A stretch of DNA of 21,723 bases from a virus. This document shows positions 8,801 to 15,450 of the stretch, in pieces (the stretch's first letter is position 1; every line of letters begins with the position of its first letter). A model generated the notes under the pieces. That model did not search any database. It was given only the letters and a program-made list of their open reading frames with translations, and had not been told where the DNA came from. The translations under genes and the position numbers were made by a program. The stretch covers positions 1-21,723 of IMG/VR virus record IMGVR_UViG_3300038441_000032, one strand, 5' to 3'.

Positions 8801-10534
8801 CATGATGACTTCACCAAGGCCCGTGTACCGGTATTCGCCGGTCTCCTCGTCCTCAGTGGCAAAAAGTGAACCGAGTTCGTACTGAGCCCGTTCCTTGATC
8901 TGGGAGACTCGACCTGAAATGGTCGCAGAGGTCATCTTCTCACCGAAGCCGGCTGAACCGCCGGTTCGGTCACTACCAGTATTGACAATGGGCTGACCCG
9001 TCTTGGGGTCAATCTTGGGCTTACCGTCCTTGCCCATGACGAAGTAATTCGGGTCCCAGGCGCGGAGTAGGTTGTCAATCATGTCCTGACCTGAGATGCC
9101 ACCACCCTTGGCAACAGGAGTTCCAACCTGCTTCCAGAAGGCACCAGCAGACTCGTACCCAAACATCTTGGCAAGCTCAGCCGCGGGGATACCCGTGGCC
9201 CGGACGAGTTGGTTGATGTTCCTCGTCGGAGCCTTGTCCATGTCCATGATGCGGTCAACCGCATACATGGCTCGCTTGAACTGCTCGGGGTCCAAGTTAC
9301 CTGCCCGAGCCATGGAGTCGCCTACGGACATAATGACGTCCGAGGTCTTAGCAGCAGCCCTGTTGGCTGCCGAAGTCTTCGTGTTCGGGTTATACCAGGT
9401 TTTGTCATTCGCTGCGATAGAGCGAATGATCTTCATCTGGTACTCGTGCATCGTTTCGATGCTGAAAGGCGTGTTGATAGCGTATTCCTGGATACGCTTC
9501 ATTTCCGCCGCAGACGACTTCTTGGAAACACCTGCTGCGGAGAGACCGAGCTGTCCCAGAATTCGCATGTCCGCAGACTGCACACCAATGGTGGTGAGCA
9601 TCCCGGAGACAGCAGCCAGAGGCCCGAGGAGCTGAGTAGAGACCAGGCGTCCGGTTTCGGTGATGTTCGTACCGAGCTGGTTAATCGCCTCGCCCTGCCG
9701 GCGCCAACTGGTCTGTAGCCCTGTCAGGCTGCGACCAACAGACCTGGTGTGGTCCTGCATCTGCCGGCGGTAGCCCTGGAGTTGTGCCCGGAGAGCCGCG
9801 GTCTGGCTTCGGTGGGCATCCATCTGAGACCGGAGATCAGCAAGGCGGGCCTGCCTCATCTCAGTCAGAGTCCGGCGAAGCTCCGCCCTGTCCTGCTGCT
9901 GAGCACGGCGGAAGGCAGCAGCCTCGTCACGGGCCGCCCTTTCGGCGGCCTTCTGCCTGTCTCGAAGGAAGCGCTGGTAGGACCGAAGCGCCTGCTCCTC
10001 CCGACGAGCCGCGTCACGGGCGGCTCTCTGCTCTGCCCGCTCCTTCTCCTGGAGGTAGCGCATGAACTCGCGCTGAGCCCGCTGCCATCGCTGGGCCTGG
10101 TCCCTCCGGGCCTTCTCCTCCTGGCGCTCCGTCTCACGGATCGCACGACGAGTAGCCACAGAAGTCTGATCAAGAAGCTTCTGCTTCTTCTTCTCCTGCT
10201 CAGCAAAGTCCCGGAACCTCTTAGCAGCTTCCTTGCCGTATGTCTTCGAGATCTCCTGTTCAATGCGCTTCAGGACCTTTTTGGAGTCCTGGGCATTCTT
10301 CTGGATCTCACGCTGAGCCTTCTCCGCAGCAGCCTTGGCCTTACGCGGGATCTGGGAAACCTGGGAAGTCACACCATCTGTGAAGGACTTGCCGGCCTTC
10401 TTGCCAGTAAGACCCATCTGCTTCTCAAGCTGAGCACGAGTCTCTCTGAGCTGCTTCTGATTGATCTTAGGGAAGACATCGATGTAGCCCGATCCCACCT
10501 TTATGGGACCCCGGCCGCTGCCAGTGCTAGCCAT
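5879..10534 (-). CDS. Tape measure protein with C-terminal lytic transglycosylase (SLT) domain
   Basis: This encodes 1551 residues, with the ATG at 10534 and GGAGG 5 nt upstream. It sets tail length and is ejected during infection. At about 0.15 nm per residue, a family rule of thumb, the tail would be near 230 nm. The N-terminus (GSGYIDVFPKINQKQL) is typical of actinophage tape measures. Residues about 30-270 form a very Arg/Gln/Glu-rich coiled coil. A hydrophobic stretch (AAVALPFILAIGLL) lies near 658-675. Further heptad-rich coils at about 860-1010 carry repeated short units (SVKSLDGEKL, AINSVNSLDKESL). An SLT-like domain occupies about 1373-1476, with probable catalytic Glu1397 in RIKVESGGNPRAIN and the supporting motif GYPSQGLMQTIPQTF. 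This domain would cut peptidoglycan during genome entry. It follows the frameshifted chaperone genes, as expected. Confidence 0.95.
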   Translation of the reverse strand: MASTGSGRGPIKVGSGYIDVFPKINQKQLRETRAQLEKQMGLTGKKAGKSFTDGVTSQVSQIPRKAKAAAEKAQREIQKNAQDSKKVLKRIEQEISKTYGKEAAKRFRDFAEQEKKKQKLLDQTSVATRRAIRETERQEEKARRDQAQRWQRAQREFMRYLQEKERAEQRAARDAARREEQALRSYQRFLRDRQKAAERAARDEAAAFRRAQQQDRAELRRTLTEMRQARLADLRSQMDAHRSQTAALRAQLQGYRRQMQDHTRSVGRSLTGLQTSWRRQGEAINQLGTNITETGRLVSTQLLGPLAAVSGMLTTIGVQSADMRILGQLGLSAAGVSKKSSAAEMKRIQEYAINTPFSIETMHEYQMKIIRSIAANDKTWYNPNTKTSAANRAAAKTSDVIMSVGDSMARAGNLDPEQFKRAMYAVDRIMDMDKAPTRNINQLVRATGIPAAELAKMFGYESAGAFWKQVGTPVAKGGGISGQDMIDNLLRAWDPNYFVMGKDGKPKIDPKTGQPIVNTGSDRTGGSAGFGEKMTSATISGRVSQIKERAQYELGSLFATEDEETGEYRYTGLGEVIMGKRTPVMKKGPDGSMVESGEYTYEGGLLQQVQELGAGQKDNVVTLLKTSLGALSTFIEQIQWFSDWLNAHPEVKEVFANLLKMAAVALPFILAIGLLTKTFGMMNKVFSSALTPFKAAGRGVRAATRGTRQVGAGVRSARNGDGFRQGYRDRRTALRDGDVRGPVARVRDRITGRDSGRNQLQQQIRDTEDAIRQAEDGMRDLQRQIREANSTSIRQLVDQFAGTAGSGSLQGAANNAGGQVNNVTNQTQQLNRQSLSQVLQQYGDLENKVRDLVQKVKDAAQSVKSLDGEKLTSLKVTVDGAEGAVQDLKNSIDNAGVATGSLNRRKLEELREEFRKSTNSADSFRDKVHEAINSVNSLDKESLKGLRKEFKDLHTSVNDVHKLVGTTKSGLAGRVSNLNDRKLNKVISQVKELKGALDGAGDEADTLENRLDDISRHAPGGGSSSSGSKKNKKKADGGVLSGYSPNVDIHTFTSPTGGILHLGGGEAIMRPEVTAVLGESRINRLNAAARTEGTAGVRREMRFANGGVLDRLGLGPLVDGVNNFQVGWDVAGASQNMTMNESSDAIGGPAQRGVIGAGTRGSHFIGGDLGSRFRGIYDFMTKDTWSLMKKLPIPNGLTQVLGAVGGAIAPSASEYFWDDVWKGNGNILERGQTFMGHMFSMDNLGDIVSGIFEGAWDSASSIWDTVSSLATDPMGTVSDTIDGVFEMVRSQYDGIISMTKGVRGIWQNPSEYASQVVGDIYSRAKENLPNLEGLFDFSGDRLEAKKPDVNHLMGETFTASGLGDSVTRWTPMVRAVLAMLGLPQSDMGLVLHRIKVESGGNPRAINLWDSNAQAGYPSQGLMQTIPQTFAAYAGPFKSRGITDPLASIYAGLNYATTRYGSNWRKALSGYKGYWTGTLSASPGLALVGEKGPELVDFGKGGQRVYNNQDTESILSGSRPISVTVQEARHETTPQAILRGFQWIDSMYGNRL

Positions 10535-10542
10535 ACGGCCTC

Positions 10543-11249
10543 CTACTTACTATTCATCCTTCCGAAGAAGGCGGCCACTTCTTGGCCGGTAGCAAAGTCT
10601 TCGGGTTTGGGCTTTTCAGCCTCCACAGGCTTCCCAGGTCGTTCAATCGGCTCGGGCAAAGGAACCTCTGAGCCCTCAGCCGAGTTGGCTTGAATGAACA
10701 AATAGTTGGATAGCTCAAGAGCATCAGATATCCGGGCCGCGATATACAGATCAGGGCCCCACTCAGTAGCCTCGTCTATCGCCATGAGGAGAGTTGATCT
10801 CCCTGGCTTCCGCATCAGAGACTTGACACAAACGTAGATCTTATGAAGTGACAACCGCCCGCGCTTGAACTCGTCCAGGTCCAAATGAAAGAACTCCTGG
10901 AGGTCTGCCTCCAGTTCATCCCGGTACTCCTGGTATGCGCGGACGGTCAGGATCAGTTTCCCGGTTCGTCGTACCCACAAGCCTTGAAGACGTGCTCCGT
11001 AAACGTCTGGAAGTCACGGATAGTGGGACGAGTCTTGCGGAACTCTACAAACTGATCCGGGCCCACAATCTCCTGAACGATCTCGAACTCAGATTCAGCA
11101 AGAGCGACCTCCATAGGGAGGTCCAGCGGGTCAGCCGGCACAGAGTAGGTGGTGCCCTTGTACTCGAAGGTGTTGACCTTCGGAGTCTCGTCGGTAACGG
11201 TCTCAACCGGCTTAGGCTTGGGAGCCACGGCCTTACGTGCAGTCGACAT
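10543..11249 (-). CDS. Tail assembly chaperone, long frameshifted product (gpGT-like)
   Basis: This product starts at the ATG at 11249, reads 98 codons, slips -1 at GGGAAAC (10956-10962) and continues to the stop at 10543, giving about 235 residues. The downstream frame has no convincing start codon or RBS of its own. It enters with LILTVRAYQEYRDEL directly after the slip and continues with a helical chaperone-like segment (LDLDEFKRGRLSL, AIDEATEWGPDLYIAARISD) and a Pro/Glu-rich tail (PEPIERPGKPVEAEKP). It ends 8 nt before the tape measure start. In siphophages the equivalent pair recruits tube subunits to the tape measure. Frameshift efficiency cannot be judged from sequence. Confidence 0.85.
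10953..11249 (-). CDS. Tail assembly chaperone, short product (gpG-like)
   Basis: This encodes 98 residues, with the ATG at 11249 and GGAG 7 nt upstream. It lies between the tail tube and the tape measure, the canonical chaperone position. The sequence begins with a Lys/Pro/Val linker (MSTARKAVAPKPKPVETV), then a compact domain (TFEYKGTTYSVPADPLDLPM, VALAESEFEIVQEIVGPDQF) and TFTEHVFKACGYDEPGN. It terminates at a TGA directly behind the slippery heptamer, so the short form is the default product and the long form the minority product. Confidence 0.85.
   Translation of the reverse strand: MSTARKAVAPKPKPVETVTDETPKVNTFEYKGTTYSVPADPLDLPMEVALAESEFEIVQEIVGPDQFVEFRKTRPTIRDFQTFTEHVFKACGYDEPGN
10956..10962 (-). 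other. -1 programmed ribosomal frameshift site (GGGAAAC)
   Basis: Read on the minus strand, the heptamer G-GGA-AAC is in the correct phase (zero-frame codons GGA AAC, then TGA) for a canonical X-XXY-YYZ -1 slip. After the slip the next codon is CTG, which opens the 137-codon downstream frame. A stop codon directly behind the heptamer is typical of tail chaperone pairs. Confidence 0.88.
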
Positions 11250-11298
11250 AATGGGTCTCCAGAACAGTGAGTGAGTAGGTGGAGCTAGCAGCTACACC

Positions 11299-11350
11299 GA
11301 TAAGTGAGAGAGGCGCCGGGGTTTTAGATCTCCCGGCAAGATCTCTTATC
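11299..11350 (-). other. Nested inverted repeats between tail tube and chaperone genes
   Basis: Outer arms GATAAG (11299-11304) and CTTATC (11345-11350) enclose inner arms GCCGGG (11315-11320) and CCCGGC (11332-11337) with an 11-nt loop. The element lies in the 106-nt leader between the tube gene stop and the chaperone start. It has no T-tract on the minus-strand exit side, so it is not a classic intrinsic terminator. It could protect the 3' end of the abundant tube mRNA or damp downstream expression (inference). Confidence 0.5.
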
Positions 11351-11355
11351 AACTA
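11340..11355 (-). repeat. 16-bp direct repeat, copy 1 (partner at 21555-21570)
   Basis: The minus-strand sequence TAGTTGATAAGAGATC starts immediately after the tail tube stop codon. An exact second copy lies in the non-coding region upstream of the right-hand HNH gene, in the same orientation. Confidence 0.6.
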
Positions 11356-11949
11356 TCAGGCGTCAACCATGTCCTCAGTGGTGAGGATGTAGCCCAGAGA
11401 ACCAGAGGCGTCCATGGCGTCGATGGTCAACTCAAACTGCTGACTCTGAGTACGCTGGAGGGTGATAGCTCCTCGCTCAGCGACCATGGCTCGCTCAATG
11501 ACGGCTCGCCACAGGTTGCCCTTGTAGTTCCAGTCACAAACAAGACTGAACTCGGCAAGGTCCGGAAGGCTGGACAGGTCGAGTCGGTACTCACCCGTCG
11601 GGGTCGGGGTACCGCCCACGTCTTCCATAACCTCTGACCATGTGGTCCCGAAGAACGTCTCAGTAACCAGCTTGCTTGCCTCCAGAAGCGTGGCCTGGAG
11701 CTGGAAAGCAGCGGCATCAACGTTGTAGAGGACCGGGGCCGCGGACTGCCAGGCAGGCAGAGGCGTGGTGGTGATGGTCGGAGTCAGCGTGACTCCGTTC
11801 TCCGAAACATAACCGAGTGCCTTGTAACCAGCCGGCGCAGTGACTCCGTCACCAACATCGGTCGGAAGAACGAGACCACCACCAGTAGGGGCGATGTAAA
11901 GCATTCCATCCGGTGCGAACCGGATCTTTTCTGCATTTCCAGAAGGCAT
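11356..11949 (-). CDS. Major tail tube protein
   Basis: This encodes 197 residues, with the ATG at 11949 and AAGGAG 5 nt upstream. It polymerises into the tail tube. The N-terminus (MPSGNAEKIRFAPDGMLYIA) and the strand-rich pattern (YKALGYVSENGVTLTPTITT, EYRLDLSSLPDLAEFSLVCD) match actinophage tube proteins of this size. The position after the tail terminator and before the chaperones is canonical. A hairpin with a T6 tract lies 21 nt upstream of the start codon, as it does upstream of the capsid gene. This suggests that these two abundant proteins share a control element. Confidence 0.88.
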   Translation of the reverse strand: MPSGNAEKIRFAPDGMLYIAPTGGGLVLPTDVGDGVTAPAGYKALGYVSENGVTLTPTITTTPLPAWQSAAPVLYNVDAAAFQLQATLLEASKLVTETFFGTTWSEVMEDVGGTPTPTGEYRLDLSSLPDLAEFSLVCDWNYKGNLWRAVIERAMVAERGAITLQRTQSQQFELTIDAMDASGSLGYILTTEDMVDA

Positions 11950-11969
11950 ATGGACTCCTTGGGGGCAAC

Positions 11970-11994
11970 AAAAAACGGCCCCTCAAGGGCCGTT
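11970..11994 (-). terminator. Terminator-like hairpin with T6 just upstream of the tail tube RBS
   Basis: On the minus strand, AACGGCCC pairs with GGGCCGTT across a 5-nt loop (8 bp) and runs into six Ts (plus-strand A-run 11970-11975). The tube start codon is only 21 nt further on. By form it is an intrinsic terminator. By position it may be a partial terminator or a 5'-end stabiliser of the tube mRNA. Confidence 0.8.
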
Positions 11995-12009
11995 GGGGTG
12001 TTATTTGGT

Positions 12010-12396
12010 TCAGGCTTCTACGAGATACAGGGAGACAACCCCGCAATAGACGTGTTCCCGTGAACTGGTGTCAGGCTCGTAGTTCGGGTACTCCTCGTCA
12101 TGGGCATCAAGGAAGTAGTGGTCTCCAACGGTCACGGCTCGGAGACCCTTCAGGAGGTGCTCTCGAACCACGAGGGACAGTTCCGCGGCCTGTTCCCTGT
12201 CAAGGCTGTAGACCTCGAAAGCAACGTAGATGCGATCCATCGCATCCCGGACGACTCGATAGCCGTCCTCCAGATAGACATAGACCGAGGTGTCTCCGAC
12301 CTCACGAGAGTTCATGTCACCTACGACACTTCCCGGAGGAATGTCAGGCAGGCTTCTCAGGAAGGACACCACAGCCTTCATAGGGTCAAGACTCAT
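12010..12396 (-). CDS. Tail terminator / tail completion protein
   Basis: This encodes 128 residues, with the ATG at 12396 overlapping the previous stop by 4 nt (ATGA) and GAGGG 5 nt before the start. Its position directly before the tail tube gene and its size fit the ring protein that caps the tube and joins it to the head. The sequence has the expected alternating pattern: an N-terminal helix (MKAVVSFLRSLPDI), central strands (SVYVYLEDGY, IYVAFEVYSLDREQAAELS) and a final strand (EHVYCGVVSLYLVEA). The assignment is mostly positional. It could instead be another neck protein. Confidence 0.7.
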   Translation of the reverse strand: MSLDPMKAVVSFLRSLPDIPPGSVVGDMNSREVGDTSVYVYLEDGYRVVRDAMDRIYVAFEVYSLDREQAAELSLVVREHLLKGLRAVTVGDHYFLDAHDEEYPNYEPDTSSREHVYCGVVSLYLVEA

Positions 12397-12746
12397 TCAA
12401 CCCTCGCATTCAGAAGAGCAGCCCTCAGGAACCTCTTGCCGGGATGCCTACGGCCTCCCTTATCGGTCCAGCCTCGATCCTGAAGAAGGGTGTGGCGAAC
12501 ACGATCGTTGAGTTCGATTGTGACGTTGCCGTAGTAGCCCTTGTGGTCCTTCTCGACGAAGGCAGAGATGTTCTTCTTGCTCTGGTTCCAGTTGGTCTTC
12601 GTGTTCTTGGCTCTTGGAGCCATCTTCACGGCGTTGTTCCGGATCTCTCCGGTGACCTCAGCCACCAGGGCGCCGGCCTCCAGTGTCGAGAGAACGTCGT
12701 TCTCCCAACCGCGGTGCATGACTAGCTTGAACTCGCCTTCTCTCAT
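12393..12746 (-). CDS. HK97 gp10-like neck / tail-completion protein
   Basis: This encodes 117 residues from the ATG at 12746, which overlaps the preceding stop (ATGA); GGAGGG lies about 10 nt upstream. The sequence is basic with an N-terminal helix (LSTLEAGALVAEVTGEIRNN) followed by AVKMAPRAKNTKTNW and a C-terminal RHPGKRFLRAALLNARVE. This 'helix, APRxTG-like loop, strands, FLxxAL' layout is that of HK97 gp10-type proteins. They act at the head-tail joint. Starting further upstream would run into the preceding coding region without an RBS. Confidence 0.7.
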   Translation of the reverse strand: MREGEFKLVMHRGWENDVLSTLEAGALVAEVTGEIRNNAVKMAPRAKNTKTNWNQSKKNISAFVEKDHKGYYGNVTIELNDRVRHTLLQDRGWTDKGGRRHPGKRFLRAALLNARVE

Positions 12747-13072
12747 CCGTTCTTCGCCCTCCAAATGATCAAGTGCGTATGACGGGTAGAGCCATAAGGC
12801 CAGAGGTCTGGAGGTCCATCGATCTCGTACCAGAGCCCACGCCACATGACGCGGTGCTGGTCGTCTACCGACTCCGTATAAGGCAGATAGACATGGAGTC
12901 TCTCCTGGGCCAAGTCCCTTTCAGGGGACCTCATTTCGAAGTTCCTGTCAGGCTGGACACTGGCACGAGAGGTCAGGACCAGCACAGGGCTAGTCCAGTC
13001 CCTCTTCGTGGTGTAAGTGCCTTCCGCCTCAGCAGCCGAGTAGACCTCAATCCGCTCGTCCCACTGGCTCAT
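12743..13072 (-). CDS. Head closure / stopper protein (head-tail joining family)
   Basis: This encodes 109 residues, with the ATG at 13072 sharing one base with the previous stop (TGATG), so translation is probably coupled. The sequence carries the beta-rich pattern of head-tail joining proteins: MSQWDERIEVYS, then VLVLTSRASVQPDRNFE, LHVYLPYT, and WRGLWYEIDGPPDLWPYG. The G-x-W-Y-E-I-D-G-P/E-P motif near the C-terminus is characteristic of this family, which plugs the portal after packaging. Confidence 0.75.
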   Translation of the reverse strand: MSQWDERIEVYSAAEAEGTYTTKRDWTSPVLVLTSRASVQPDRNFEMRSPERDLAQERLHVYLPYTESVDDQHRVMWRGLWYEIDGPPDLWPYGSTRHTHLIIWRAKNG

Positions 13073-13632
13073 CAGCAGTCACCCCGCTTGAGGGTGATGG
13101 TTCCGGCCGAAGGCCGGTACCTCCGAAGTGCCTGCATGGCAGCAGCCGACAGAGACTGAGGAGACGAGGCAGTTGCGTACTCGACTTCCCTCTCTCCAGT
13201 CCGCTCCATGGCAAGACCAGGAGTCTGAGCCATCCACCTGATGACCTCAGCCGCGGTGGCAGTCTTGAGGACTGCCGGCGGAGTGATGTACCCCCAGGAA
13301 CCAGTGATGGTGACGTAGCCAGACTCGGGCCAACCTGCCTCAAGGACCAGGCAGTTACCGTTCATCGTCCAGTCCTCAACCACGGTCCCGTCGCTCAGGG
13401 CGACGGAATCCACGGTGAGGAACGAGGTGTACCTTATGGGGATCTCAAGGAACCAGCTCCCCTTAGTGGGGAGCTGGAAGGCTTCATTCTCATGACGTTG
13501 GAAGTCCTTACCGCAGTAGTCCTCTATGAGGACGGTGCAGTCATCAATGAAGGCTTGGACACGAGTCTCTTCCTCGGGAGTGAGGGGCCATCCCAAGCGG
13601 GAGGCCACCTCTTCAACAGTGACAAAGGCCAT
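13072..13632 (-). CDS. Head-tail adaptor / connector protein
   Basis: This encodes 186 residues from the ATG at 13632, chosen because GGAGGT lies 6-7 nt upstream. An upstream ATG in the same frame would leave no RBS. The sequence begins with a helical DNA-adaptor pattern (AFVTVEEVASRLGWPLTPEE, then RVQAFIDDCTVLIEDYCGKD), followed by strands and a late helix bundle (TATAAEVIRWMAQTPGLAME). That is the gp6/gp15-type connector layout. It is the first gene after the capsid, as expected for the ring that docks onto the portal. Confidence 0.78.
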   Translation of the reverse strand: MAFVTVEEVASRLGWPLTPEEETRVQAFIDDCTVLIEDYCGKDFQRHENEAFQLPTKGSWFLEIPIRYTSFLTVDSVALSDGTVVEDWTMNGNCLVLEAGWPESGYVTITGSWGYITPPAVLKTATAAEVIRWMAQTPGLAMERTGEREVEYATASSPQSLSAAAMQALRRYRPSAGTITLKRGDC

Positions 13633-13658
13633 CAGGTGACCTCCCATCTCAAATCAAC

Positions 13659-14744
13659 TTACGGAGCAGGAGCGACCTCGGTAATGTTGACCTTCAGACC
13701 ACGAACGAACTTCTCACCAATCAGGGTTCCACGGACGTTGTAATCCGGGTCTTCCTTGATGGTGGTGAAGCCGTACATGGTGTCCAGGCCGATAGTGTCG
13801 GCCTTCTTGTCATAGTCGTAGTCAACGAGCATGCGGGTGGCAATCCCATTGACGGACTGGACAGAACCGGTAACCGCACCCATCGGAATGGCGGGGCAAA
13901 CCGTGGCCAGGAGGAAGGCACTCTTGTGGAAGAAGTACATCTCCAGGTCGAAGCTGTTGTGTACCACGACATCGAACCCGTAGTAGGAACCGATGATCGC
14001 CCGGCGAAGGGCGTTGGTGTCACCGCTATAGTCAACCGCAACGAATTCCGGGTCCTTCAGGAGAATGGCCTCAACCTCAGGGCCAGCAATAACGTAGCGC
14101 TCCGAGGAAGGAACGTTGGCCTTGTTCAGCGCCATACGAGCATCCACAAAAGCAACCCGGAGAGCAAGAGCACGCTCCATCAGGTTCTCCCGAGTACCGT
14201 CGTACTGCGGAATGGAGACCTCAACGTCACCACCAATAGCCGTCTTCTGACCAGCGGTCAGAGCGGAACGGGTGATGTTGGCCTTGATCCAGGCCGCAAT
14301 GGTGTCGTCAAAATACTCAGCCATACCGCGGGTAAGCGGAGCGAGGATCTGACCACCGAACTTCTTCAGGTCGAAAGCAACCTGCTCCATCGAAAGAGCC
14401 GACGCGTTCTGAACGAGCGTGGTGAGCTGAACCGGAAAACGGGTCTCGTTAATGAACCCATTCGTCGCCCGGCGGGCGGTCGGGTCGGTACGCTCAGCAG
14501 CCGCAGCAAAGACGTTCTTGTCACCGGTAATGGTGTTCTTGATGATGCTGGAGACGTTCGTCTCCTGAACCGGGATAGAACGGCTCGGGCGGTTGACGTT
14601 AATCACGTCGCCGAGACCACCAACGAAGTTCAGCTCCGAGTAACGAGCCGGGATAGAACCAAGGGTGAGCTGTCGGTCCAGAAGGCCCAGAGCAGCGATG
14701 GTCACCTGCTTCGGGTCAAGGTTAAAGTGGTGCGTAGTAGCCAT
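13659..14744 (-). CDS. Major capsid protein (P22 coat-like, HK97 fold)
   Basis: This encodes 361 residues from the ATG at 14744 with GGAGG 7 nt upstream. An earlier in-frame start would lie inside the upstream hairpin. Residues 1-120 include SELNFVGGLGDVINVNRPSR and RFPVQLTTLVQNASALSMEQ. Later come ANVPSSERYVIAGPEVEAIL and GSYYGFDVVVHNSF, a pattern of P22 coat (gp5)-like proteins in actinophages. The fold assignment follows from family resemblance. The adjacent scaffolding protein and the lack of a protease gene agree with a P22-style assembly route. It sits behind a T6 hairpin cassette. Confidence 0.88.
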   Translation of the reverse strand: MATTHHFNLDPKQVTIAALGLLDRQLTLGSIPARYSELNFVGGLGDVINVNRPSRSIPVQETNVSSIIKNTITGDKNVFAAAAERTDPTARRATNGFINETRFPVQLTTLVQNASALSMEQVAFDLKKFGGQILAPLTRGMAEYFDDTIAAWIKANITRSALTAGQKTAIGGDVEVSIPQYDGTRENLMERALALRVAFVDARMALNKANVPSSERYVIAGPEVEAILLKDPEFVAVDYSGDTNALRRAIIGSYYGFDVVVHNSFDLEMYFFHKSAFLLATVCPAIPMGAVTGSVQSVNGIATRMLVDYDYDKKADTIGLDTMYGFTTIKEDPDYNVRGTLIGEKFVRGLKVNITEVAPAP

Positions 14745-14766
14745 GTACGGCCTCCAAAAGGGCATG

Positions 14767-14792
14767 AAAAAAGCCCTCCGGAGGGGAGGGCT
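14767..14792 (-). terminator. Terminator-like hairpin with T6 between scaffold and capsid genes
   Basis: On the minus strand AGCCCTCC pairs with GGAGGGCT across a 5-nt loop and leads into T6 (plus-strand A-run 14767-14772), then CATGCC and the capsid RBS. The capsid start codon is 23 nt beyond the T-tract. This is an intrinsic terminator by form, lying inside the structural cluster. Confidence 0.82.
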
Positions 14793-14811
14793 CACAGATG
14801 GTTAGAGAGGG

Positions 14812-15354
14812 TTAGAGGATCAACCCGTCCGAGATGATGTCTGCAAGCTCCTTGGGGTCCATGGACGTGATCTCGGGGGCGCCACCGGACTGCTTGCCGG
14901 CGCCCTGGAGATTGGGGAACTCGGCCTTGGCCTTAGGCAGAGACTCCACGAAAGACTTCACAGCATCCTTGTTCGGACGCCCGTCCTCTCCGAGGAACTT
15001 GGAAACGTTCAGGTACTCAGCCGGGGGAAGAGTGACTCCAGCCGTAGCAGCCTGGAGCGCCATTTCGGCAGTAACCAGGTCTGTGCCCACTTCACTGAGT
15101 GCGGAATTCCGGCCCTCAGTACGAGCAGCCTCAATGGCCTTCTCGGCATCGGTCATTTGGGACGACTTCAGGTTGTCCCGCTCCTTAGAAGCGGCCTTGT
15201 AGTTGTCCTCATTCTTCTTGCTCAGGGCCTGCCACTTGTCGCGATCCGCGGTAAGCTCTGCAATTAGCTGTTCAGGAGTCTTCACAGGCTCCGTAGTGGG
15301 CTCAGTCGTAGGCTCCGTGGTCGGTTCCGTGGTGGGCTCAACAGGTGTACTCAT
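14812..15354 (-). CDS. Capsid scaffolding protein
   Basis: This encodes 180 residues, acidic and mostly helical, between portal and coat, the classic scaffold position. The N-terminus has four near-perfect TTEP units (residues about 7-23), followed by a charged coiled-coil region (EQLIAELTADRDKWQALSKK, then YKAASKERDNLKSSQMTDAE). The C-terminus ends in a short helix (DPKELADIISDGLIL) that could bind coat protein, as in other scaffolds. The RBS is weak (GGGATGA, 5 nt from the ATG). A better one, GGGAGGT, lies in a duplicated copy 22 nt further upstream. The low-complexity start may be disordered. Confidence 0.85.
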   Translation of the reverse strand: MSTPVEPTTEPTTEPTTEPTTEPVKTPEQLIAELTADRDKWQALSKKNEDNYKAASKERDNLKSSQMTDAEKAIEAARTEGRNSALSEVGTDLVTAEMALQAATAGVTLPPAEYLNVSKFLGEDGRPNKDAVKSFVESLPKAKAEFPNLQGAGKQSGGAPEITSMDPKELADIISDGLIL

Positions 15355-15450
15355 GCGCTCATCCCATTTCGGTTAGACCGACCTCCCATTTCGGTTGGCC
15401 GGCATGCGCTAGTTGTTCAGTTCAGTTAGATTGGCTCCAACCGAACAGAA
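15355..15450 (-). repeat. Portal-scaffold intergenic region with duplicated 13-bp unit and inverted repeat
   Basis: The 13-mer TCCCATTTCGGTT occurs at 15362-15374 and 15384-15396 on the plus strand, 22 bp apart. TTCGGTTGG (15390-15398) pairs with CCAACCGAA (15437-15445), a perfect 9-bp inverted repeat with a 38-nt spacer. On the minus strand each 13-mer copy places an SD-like GGGA motif before the scaffold start. No gene of credible size is present. Confidence 0.65.

Noticed and set aside
9749-10693. Plus-strand open frame rich in Leu, Ser and Pro (314 codons)
   Set aside because: It is the antisense of the charged coiled-coil region of the tape measure. GC-biased codons on one strand create such Leu-rich shadows.
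10543-10980. Independent gene starting upstream of the chaperone slip site
   Set aside because: The putative start is a non-ATG codon without an RBS inside the upstream gene, and the GGGAAAC heptamer explains expression of this frame.
13926-14837. Plus-strand open frame opposite the capsid gene (303 codons)
   Set aside because: The minus-strand coat protein is convincing. The opposite frame has no family motif and runs across the capsid hairpin.
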